Source of the DNA: Pseudonocardiales bacterium
Lineage (GTDB): Bacteria; Actinomycetota; Actinomycetes; Mycobacteriales; Pseudonocardiaceae
Direction of reading: 5' to 3'
NCBI GenBank assembly: GCA_025465385.1
Contig: JAODNG010000281.1
Location: forward strand, 1 to 7,052
DNA length: 7,052 nucleotides
In this document: positions 1-5,500 of the stretch, piece by piece
How the letters are laid out: the number at the start of each line of letters is the position of its first letter
Numbering within the stretch: position 1 is the stretch's first letter
The notes under the pieces: generated by a model
The model's database searches: none
What the model was told of the DNA's origin: nothing
Seen by the model: the letters and a program-made list of their open reading frames with translations, nothing else
Translations under genes and position numbers: made by a program

Positions 1-813
1 CACGGCTGGCCCCGGCACATCCCCGCAGTGCTGTTGACCATGGCTTTGGTACTGCTGACCCTCGGGTTGGCTGGCCCCACCGCGAATGCCCAAGTGCCGC
101 GCGATCGGGCGGTCGTGATGCTGGTCATTGACGTGTCACTGTCAATGAACTCCACTGATGTCTCGCCCAGCCGCATCGCCGCCGCCAAGGATGCCGCGAC
201 GTCCTTTGTCCGCGGACTCCCCGCCGGTATCAATCTCGGGGTGGAGTCTTTTGCCAGCACCGCGACCGTGCTGGTCACTCCGAGCACCGACCGGGCCGAA
301 GCCGTGCAGGCCATCCGCCACCTCACCCTCGCGGAGTCCACCGCCACCGGGGAAGCCCTGGCCGCCGCCCTGGCCTCCATCGGCGCGTTCAACCAGCTCA
401 TTTCCGGCCAAGATCAGGGACCACCACCGGCCCGGATCGTGCTGATGAGCGACGGCAAGCAAAACGTCGGTCGCGACGAGTTCGAGGTGGCCGCCCAAGC
501 CGGCGCGGCGCACATCCCGATCAGCACCATCTCGTTCGGTACGCCGTACGGCACCGTCGACATCCAGGGCGAACAGGCCCCGGTACCGGTTGATGACGAC
601 TCGCTAGCCCGCGTCGCCCAGCTCTCCGGTGGCGAGTTCTACCCGGCCCAGAGCAACCAGCAGATCCATCAGGTCTACGACACCCTCGACCAGCAGGTCG
701 GCTACCAGACGGTCCGCAAGGACGTCAGCAGGCCGTGGCTCATTCTGGGCACCCTGATCTGTCTGGCGGCGGCTGGCGCCGGCCTGCTCACGTCCCAACG
801 CCTCCCGGCCTGA
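1..813 (+). CDS. VWA-domain membrane protein (Rv1481-like), 5' partial
   Basis: The frame is open to the left edge, so the true start lies upstream; the GTG at 28 is internal. 270 residues are visible; relatives are about 335, so roughly 60 N-terminal residues, including a first membrane helix, are missing. Seen: a hydrophobic helix (residues about 7-26 of the fragment), then a von Willebrand factor A domain with a complete MIDAS metal site: DVSLS (D44, S46, S48), the threonine loop TATGEA around residue 116 and SDGK with D151. A C-terminal helix (about 243-262) ends in a short basic tail, so the VWA domain probably sits outside the membrane between two anchors. In mycobacteria this gene follows moxR and a DUF58 gene; MoxR/VWA pairs are thought to act as chaperones or in envelope stress. 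That context is inferred because the partners lie outside the window. Family assignment is firm; the exact function is unknown. Confidence 0.93.
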   Translation, partial: HGWPRHIPAVLLTMALVLLTLGLAGPTANAQVPRDRAVVMLVIDVSLSMNSTDVSPSRIAAAKDAATSFVRGLPAGINLGVESFASTATVLVTPSTDRAEAVQAIRHLTLAESTATGEALAAALASIGAFNQLISGQDQGPPPARIVLMSDGKQNVGRDEFEVAAQAGAAHIPISTISFGTPYGTVDIQGEQAPVPVDDDSLARVAQLSGGEFYPAQSNQQIHQVYDTLDQQVGYQTVRKDVSRPWLILGTLICLAAAGAGLLTSQRLPA

Positions 814-1456
814 TCAGGGTGATCAGGAGCGCGGCGATGCCGACCCAGGCGAGCCCGAGTGCCGCGCCGGCGGCGACATCGCTGGGGTAATGAACGCCTA
901 GCAGCACCCGGGAGGCGGCGACGGCGCAGATCAGCAACGCCCCGGCGGCCAGCAGCAACGCTCGCGCCCAGCGGGCGGCTCGCGGCAGGACGAGCACCAC
1001 CAGCGCCCCGTAGACGGCGGCGGCTCCGGCCGCGTGCCCGGAGGGGAAGCTGTAGCCGGCTCCGTGGTCGACTGGGTTCAGCAGCGTCGGCCGGGGTCGG
1101 GCGAGTAGGTCCTTGACAGCCGTTGCGCTGGCCAGCTCGCCGAGCCGGGCGACCACCACCAGTACCGCGCCACGCCACAATCTCATGATCAGCAACACGA
1201 TGGCCGCGACGGCAGCTACCACGTTGACGACCAAGGAACTGCCAGCAATGGTGACGGCCCGGGCCGCAGCCAGCAGCCAGGACTGGGCGAGTACGTCGAC
1301 GTGCGCGGCATTGTCGGCGGCTTGATCGCCGGTCAGCAACGGCGGCCAGTGCGCCGCGACCAGCCCGAGCACAACGGCGAAGGCGACGACGCACACCGCG
1401 ACCGTCCAGCCGAGCGGGCGGGCGGCGATCGTGAGGTGCTTCGCTGGCGGGGTCAC
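788..1456 (-). CDS. PAP2-family membrane phosphatase
   Basis: A 222-residue integral membrane protein carrying the three phosphatase signatures of the PAP2 / type 2 phosphatidic acid phosphatase superfamily in order: K-x6-RP (K115 to R122-P123), PSGH (138-141) and SR-x5-H-x3-D (S182, R183, H189, D193). The motifs are complete, so it should be active. About six hydrophobic segments surround them, the usual fold. Likely substrates are lipid phosphates or pyrophosphates (phosphatidate, prenyl pyrophosphates such as undecaprenyl pyrophosphate), with the active site facing outward; sequence alone cannot choose. The start is GTG at 1456, supported by AGGAA 6 nt upstream (1463-1467 on the plus strand). 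Its last 26 bp overlap the end of the convergent VWA gene, so the two stop regions are mutually antisense. It is divergent from the small gene at 1630 and has no obvious functional link to the ATPase. Confidence 0.93.
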   Translation of the reverse strand: MTPPAKHLTIAARPLGWTVAVCVVAFAVVLGLVAAHWPPLLTGDQAADNAAHVDVLAQSWLLAAARAVTIAGSSLVVNVVAAVAAIVLLIMRLWRGAVLVVVARLGELASATAVKDLLARPRPTLLNPVDHGAGYSFPSGHAAGAAAVYGALVVLVLPRAARWARALLLAAGALLICAVAASRVLLGVHYPSDVAAGAALGLAWVGIAALLITLIRPGGVGT

Positions 1457-1462
1457 CCTGAT

Positions 1463-1467
1463 TTCCT
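1463..1467 (-). promoter_or_regulatory. Ribosome binding site of the PAP2 gene
   Basis: AGGAA on the minus strand, 6 nt before the GTG at 1456. It supports GTG as the true start rather than an internal codon. Confidence 0.6.
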
Positions 1468-1549
1468 ACCGTATCGGGACCGTCGCCGCTTCCTTGCCAG
1501 GACGATCAGCGGACCGACGTGACCGCGGAGGTTGCTACCCGGATGTCCG

Positions 1550-1575
1550 GTTTAAAGCTGATCACCGCAGGGAAC
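1550..1575 (+). promoter_or_regulatory. Candidate SigB/SigF-type promoter for the 50-aa protein
   Basis: GTTT (1550-1553), 16 nt, then GGGAAC (1570-1575). This resembles the general-stress sigma factor promoters of actinobacteria (mycobacterial SigF about GTTT-N15-17-GGGTA; Streptomyces SigB about GNNT-N14-16-GGGTAC), with one mismatch in the -10 element. Transcription would begin near 1582, about 48 nt before the ATG at 1630. The -10 element lies inside the inverted repeat 1559-1586. Inferred from consensus only. Confidence 0.35.
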
Positions 1576-1586
1576 CCTGGTGATCA
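1559..1586. repeat. Inverted repeat, possible operator, in the divergent control region
   Basis: TGATCACC (1559-1566) and GGTGATCA (1579-1586) are perfect 8-bp complements separated by 12 bp. Inside the spacer AGGG-AA-CCCT (1569-1578) is itself a near palindrome. It lies in the 173-bp gap between the divergent PAP2 and 50-aa genes and covers the candidate -10 element, which fits an operator for a dimeric repressor. It could also be chance or a small hairpin. Confidence 0.4.
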
Positions 1587-1614
1587 CAGACCTCACCACG
1601 GGGTCGGCGGGATC

Positions 1615-1619
1615 AGAGG
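1615..1619 (+). promoter_or_regulatory. Ribosome binding site that decides the 1630 start
   Basis: AGAGG, 10 nt before the ATG at 1630. It favours this ATG over an in-frame GTG at 1519, which would add a 37-residue polar extension translated through the inverted repeat and the candidate promoter. Confidence 0.5.
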
Positions 1620-1629
1620 CGGTGCCATC

Positions 1630-1782
1630 ATGGGTTTGATTATCGGTTTGCTGGTGCTTTGGGTGGTCTTGGTGATCGTCGGGTTCACCATCAAAGCATT
1701 GCTGTGGTTGGCAATTGTCGGCATCGTACTGTTCGTCGTCACCGGTGTGTTCGGTGCGATCCGCGGCCGGGCCGTGCGCTGA
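1630..1782 (+). CDS. Small hydrophobic two-helix membrane protein, 50 aa
   Basis: Predicted product of 50 residues, almost entirely hydrophobic. Two membrane helices (about 3-20 and 23-43) are split by a single lysine (K22), and a basic tail (RGRAVR) should stay in the cytoplasm. No catalytic motif is present. Small hydrophobic proteins of this build, often annotated only as 'hydrophobic protein', are common in actinobacteria and other bacteria and are frequently stress-induced; that is general family knowledge, not shown here. The start is the ATG at 1630, chosen because of AGAGG 10 nt upstream and because the hydrophobic stretch begins there. A SigB/SigF-like promoter candidate and an inverted repeat lie upstream. 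Transcription would run into the long hairpin 13 nt after the stop codon, so the gene is probably monocistronic. Function unknown. Confidence 0.72.
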   Translation: MGLIIGLLVLWVVLVIVGFTIKALLWLAIVGIVLFVVTGVFGAIRGRAVR

Positions 1783-1794
1783 CCGCGACGCTAG

Positions 1795-1861
1795 TCGTCG
1801 TGAACTCGATGTCACGGACGTTTCAGCCGACGAAAGGTCCGTGGCGTCGAGTTCACGACGA
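1795..1861. terminator. Long hairpin between convergent genes: bidirectional terminator and/or REP/MITE-like repeat
   Basis: Arms 1795-1819 and 1837-1861 pair over 25 positions; 23 are Watson-Crick and two are T-G (1810/1846, 1812/1844), which become G-U wobbles in plus-strand RNA. After one G-G mismatch (1820/1836), TTTC (1821-1824) pairs with GAAA (1832-1835), leaving a 7-nt loop. There is no T-tract, which is usual for actinobacterial terminators. It starts 13 nt after the stop of the plus-strand 50-aa gene and ends 3 nt from the stop of the minus-strand small gene, filling the convergent gap. The unusually long stem also resembles a dispersed palindromic element; a genome is needed to tell. 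Confidence 0.75.
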
Positions 1862-1864
1862 TGT

Positions 1865-2158
1865 TCAGGCTTGTTCGAGCGCCTCGCCGAAGGCCCGCAG
1901 GGTATTGCTGCGGCGTTGTTCGGCGAGCAGGTGGCCGGTGGCGATGACCGCCGCAACGGGCCATTCGATGATCTCAAGCGCGGTTAAGGTGGCGATCCCG
2001 GCGAAGTAGGCGAGCTGGTCGGGAGGTCCGAGACTGATCCGCCCAAGTGCCGGCAGCGTGATATGAATCGAGCTGCGCTCGTTCACGTGTTCCGCGGCGC
2101 GCTGGCCGGCGGATCGGGTAGCATCGACGGTCAACTTCCTGTTGCCGGTCACGGTCAT
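1865..2158 (-). CDS. Small membrane protein with EIIEWPVA core, 97 aa (paralogue of 2248-2562)
   Basis: 97 residues: a polar, basic N-terminal region (1-33), a short linker starting at LP (35-36), one hydrophobic segment (about 48-77) and a charged, helical C-terminal tail. Within the membrane segment lies EIIEWPVA (62-69), two glutamates spaced i/i+3 followed by Trp-Pro. The same octapeptide occurs in the divergent neighbour at 2248; the alignment runs gap-free from EIIEWPVA to a shared AE 13 residues after the proline, so the two are paralogues. The start is ATG at 2158, backed by GAGAGG 7 nt upstream. The stop abuts the long hairpin. No known domain is recognised. Acidic residues inside a membrane helix suggest ion contact or helix-helix packing; a role with the neighbouring cation pump is inferred from location only. 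Confidence 0.8.
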   Translation of the reverse strand: MTVTGNRKLTVDATRSAGQRAAEHVNERSSIHITLPALGRISLGPPDQLAYFAGIATLTALEIIEWPVAAVIATGHLLAEQRRSNTLRAFGEALEQA

Positions 2159-2165
2159 TGGGCTG

Positions 2166-2171
2166 CCTCTC
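2166..2171 (-). promoter_or_regulatory. Ribosome binding site of the 97-aa protein
   Basis: GAGAGG on the minus strand, 7 nt before the ATG at 2158. It supports that start. Confidence 0.6.
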
Positions 2172-2193
2172 GGGTGGCGTTCCAGTGGATCGT

Positions 2194-2219
2194 GCTTAAT
2201 CGTGTCGCTCAGTGGGTAC
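2194..2219 (+). promoter_or_regulatory. Candidate SigB/SigF-type promoter of the small protein-ATPase operon
   Basis: GCTT (2194-2197), 16 nt, then GGGTAC (2214-2219) exactly matches the form GNNT-N14-16-GGGTAC described for Streptomyces SigB and resembles mycobacterial SigF promoters. Transcription would begin near 2226, leaving a leader of about 22 nt containing the strong ribosome binding site at 2236. Position and spacing are good, but it rests on consensus matching alone. Confidence 0.45.
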
Positions 2220-2235
2220 TTGGGGTAACCCGTCC

Positions 2236-2242
2236 AAGGAGG
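2236..2242 (+). promoter_or_regulatory. Strong ribosome binding site of the 104-aa protein
   Basis: AAGGAGG, 5 nt before the ATG at 2248, the best Shine-Dalgarno sequence in the window. It fixes the start at 2248 rather than the in-frame GTG at 2212, which lies within the candidate promoter. CTTGG (2219-2223) and CCAAG (2234-2238) could pair around it, but the left arm would mostly precede the predicted transcription start. Confidence 0.8.
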
Positions 2243-2247
2243 AAACT

Positions 2248-2562
2248 ATGCCTACTCGCTCACGTTCGGAATCCGAGCAGGAACGCGAAGGCGAGACCAG
2301 CGCTGCGCAAGCTGAGGCCGGTGCGAGCGTGCAGGGATCCAGCCAGCCCAAGAGTGTGGGTGCCATGGCAGGATTCCGCCTGCCGCTACCCGGAATCGGA
2401 GACGTGGACCCGGTGCGGATGTTGTGGCTGGGGGGTCTGGCTGCCATGGCGACCATCGAGATCATCGAGTGGCCGGTGGCGTTGGCGGTGGGTGTGGGTA
2501 GCTACGTCGCCGAACGTTTGGCCCGCGAGGATGTGCGCCAGGACATGGCCGTAGGTGCCTAG
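2248..2562 (+). CDS. Small membrane protein with EIIEWPVA core, 104 aa, upstream partner of the ATPase
   Basis: 104 residues. The first 40 are polar, low-complexity and rich in Ser, Glu and Gln, likely disordered. A linker starting at LP (45-46) leads to one hydrophobic segment (about 58-87) containing EIIEWPVA (71-78), then a charged tail (ERLAREDVRQ). The core and its spacing match the divergent 97-aa neighbour, marking a gene pair from one duplication. The ATPase begins 18 nt downstream in the same frame, so the two are almost surely one transcript and the stoichiometry may favour the small protein, given its much stronger ribosome binding site. No known domain is recognised. Small single-span proteins that modulate P-type ATPases exist (KdpF in bacteria, phospholamban and sarcolipin in animals); a comparable role here is inference. 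Confidence 0.87.
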   Translation: MPTRSRSESEQEREGETSAAQAEAGASVQGSSQPKSVGAMAGFRLPLPGIGDVDPVRMLWLGGLAAMATIEIIEWPVALAVGVGSYVAERLAREDVRQDMAVGA

Positions 2563-2580
2563 CGTCGGCTATCCGGTCCT

Positions 2581-5500
2581 GTGCTGAACCTGCTGGGCGC
2601 GGCCCTGTCGCTGCCTGCGCGGGTGCTCGATGTGGTGGACCGGGATCGGGTCGCCGGACGGCGCGCGAGTCTCCGTGCCGATCGGGCCATGATCGAAGTC
2701 CGGGGCCTGCAGCGGCCGGACGGTTCGCAGTACGCGCAGCGGTTGGTCCAAGCGCTGCAGGAGCTGTCCGGGGTGGCGTGGGCTGGCGTGAACGCCCCGT
2801 TGCGCCGGGCGATCATCGCGCTCGATCCGTCAGCCGCGCCGACGTTGGCGGAACTCGTCGCCGTGGTGGACCGGCTCGAGCGCGATCATCTCGAGAAGGC
2901 TGGACTCGCGGACACCGGGACGGCGGTTGACGCCGGGGCGGTCGCTGCGCCACCGACCGACCGGGGCAGGGTAGATCAGGCGCTGTGGGCGTTGACGGCG
3001 AATGCGGCCGGGTTGGTGCTGTCCAGTGCCGGGGCCGCGGTGCGATTGACGCCGATACCGGTCGAGCTGGCTGCCCTTATCACCGCGGTGGACGCGCAGC
3101 CGCGGGTGCGGCAACTACTGGAGGCGGTGGTTGGCCGCCCGGCCACTGATGTCGGGTTGGCCATGCTCAGCGCGGCCGGGCAGGGCTTGGCCGGTGGCTG
3201 GTTCGGCTTGGCGGTGGACGCAGCGCAGCGGGTCAGCGCGCTGGGAGAGGCCGGCGCGACTCACGACGCGTGGCGGGCCCGGGAAGGCGAGCTGCTGACC
3301 GACGCGCAGCACGTGGTGGCCGAGCCGGTGGTGGTGGAACGGCCCAGGCTGTTGCCACCGGGACCGGTGGAGGCGTACGCCGAACCTGCTGCGCTGGTTG
3401 GTTTGGCTGCGGCCGCGGTGGCCTGGCCCGCCATCGGCAGCCCGCGGCGGGCAGCTGCGCTGGCGCTGGCCGCGGTGCCCAAAGCGGCCCGGGTGGGCCG
3501 GGAAGCCTTCGCCACCGGGTTGATCCGGTTGGTATCACGCAGGGGTGCGGTGGTGCTCGACTCCGTGGCGCTTCGGCGGCTGGACCGGGTCGATACGGTC
3601 GTGCTGGACGCTGATGCGTTGGGCCCTGAGGTAGTGGAGGCGCTGGCCGCGGTCGCGCTCCGGGGCGGCGTTCGGCGCGTCGTGCGAGGAGGTGGGCCGC
3701 GGCTGCTCGGCACGGTACGCAGCCTGCAAAGCACTGGGGCGGTCGTGTTGTTGGTATCGGGGCACGGCGAGGCGCTGGGCAACGCGGATGTCGGGATCGG
3801 GGTCAGCGGCGCCGGTGATCGCCCGCCGTGGGGGGCGCACGTGCTGGTGGGCAACGACCTCGAGCTGGCTGCCGTGGTGATAGATGCGTGTGCGGTGGCC
3901 CGGCAGGTGAGTCGTCGCGGGGTGTTGTTGTCCCAAGCCGGCTCGGTGTTGGGCGCTGTGAGTGCGCTGACCACACCCCGGGACGGTTCCGGGCCTGCCC
4001 GGGCGGCCATGCTCGCTGTCAACGGGGCGGCCGCCGGGGCCTTCTTCGACGGCAGTTGGGCGTGTCAACAGCTGGGCCGAGGCCAGCTGATTGTCCCGAT
4101 CTCGCCGATCGCCTGGCATGCCATGCCCGTGGACGCCGTCCTCGACGAGCTCAAGACCACCCCGGAGGGCCTGTCAGAGGCTGAGGCCGACCGCCGGCGT
4201 CGCCAGGCGGGCAGACCCGTCGAACCGGCTGCGCCCAGCCTGGCCCGGGCCGTCATGGAGGAATTGGACAATCCGCTGACCCCGATTCTGGCCGGTGGCG
4301 CGGTGCTGTCCGCATCGCTGGGATCGATGGTTGACGCCGGCCTGGTGGCGGGGGTCAGCGCGCTGTCCGCACTGATCGGCGGGGTCCAACGGCTGCATAC
4401 CGACCAGGCAGTCGCTCAACTGCTGGCCGGCTCCGCGGTGACCGCCCGGGTACTCCGCGACGGACGTCCGGTCACCCGACCGGCTGAGCAGCTGGTGATC
4501 GGTGACGTCATCGAGCTACGCAGCGGAGATGTCGTGCCCGCGGATTGCCGGGTGCTGCAGGCGGTTGGGTTGCAAGTCGACGAGTCCGCGCTGACCGGTG
4601 AATCTTTCCCGGTGACCAAAGCGACGGACGCCGTCGCAGCCTCGACGTTGGCCGAACGATTCTCGATGCTGTACGAGGGCACCACGGTGGCCGCTGGACG
4701 CGGCACCGCCGTTGTGGTGGCCACTGGCGCGGCCACCGAAACCGGCCGAAGTATGGCCGCGACCCGCGAAGCCGCGCCGATCAGCGGCGTAGAGGCCCGG
4801 CTTGCCGCCATCACCAAGACCACCCTGCCGATCGCGATCGGGTCGGCCGGTGCGGTTGTCGCCGCCGGCTTGCTGCGCGGCCGTCCGCTGCGGGAGGGTC
4901 TCGGAGCCGGTGTCAGCCTGGCCGTGGCCTCAGTTCCCGAAGGCCTGCCGTTCCTGGTCAGCGCTGCGCAGCTGGCGTCGGCCCGCCGGCTGTCCAGCTT
5001 GGGTGCCCTAGTGCGCAACCCCCGCACCATCGAGGCGCTGGGCCGGGTCGACACGCTGTGCTTCGACAAGACCGGCACGCTGACCGAAGGCCGGATCAGC
5101 CTGGCCGCGATCGCCGACCCCACCGGCGAGCCCACCCCTGTCGAGCAGCTGACCGGCCGGCAACGCCAGACCCTGGTCGCCGCCCTCCGTGCCACCCCGC
5201 GACGACACAACGGCCAGCCGCTGGCGCATCTGACCGACCGGGCCATCGCCAACGGTGCCCATGCCGTCGGGGTCGCCCGCGAGGATGATCTGCCGGGCTG
5301 GCGCCGGCTCACCGCGCTGCCATTCGAACCGTCCCGTGGGTACCACGCCACTCTGGGCGCCCAACCCGGCGCCGAGACCGCGCTGCTATCGGTCAAGGGT
5401 GCTCCTGAGACGGTGCTGCCCCGGTGCACCCAGCTCCGGGACGTCGGCCGGCCCAGTCCGCTGCGCGAGCGGCAGCGGGCCCGCGTGCAGCGCCGGGTCG

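Noticed and set aside
702..1394. Minus-strand open frame of 230 codons overlapping the PAP2 gene
   Set aside because: It is the same strand in another frame; the product is Arg-rich without motifs, while the PAP2 frame carries all three catalytic signatures.
1519..1629. N-terminal extension of the 50-aa hydrophobic protein from GTG 1519
   Set aside because: There is no good ribosome binding site at 1519, the extension is polar and runs through the inverted repeat and promoter candidate, and the ATG at 1630 has AGAGG in front of it.
2219..2238. CTTGG-N10-CCAAG as a hairpin masking the ribosome binding site
   Set aside because: The left arm lies mostly upstream of the predicted transcription start, and the stem is only 5 bp, so there is too little to call a regulatory RNA; an operator remains possible but unsupported.
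2063..2554. Plus-strand open frame of 163 codons across the divergent promoter region
   Set aside because: It covers both EIIEWPVA genes and their control region in a different frame, has no ribosome binding site, and its product has no recognisable features.
4416..5429. Long minus-strand open frame of 337 codons
   Set aside because: It lies antisense to the catalytic core of the ATPase (TGES, PEGLP and DKTGT are on the other strand), and its product is low-complexity Ala/Ser/Arg-rich, a usual shadow in GC-rich DNA.
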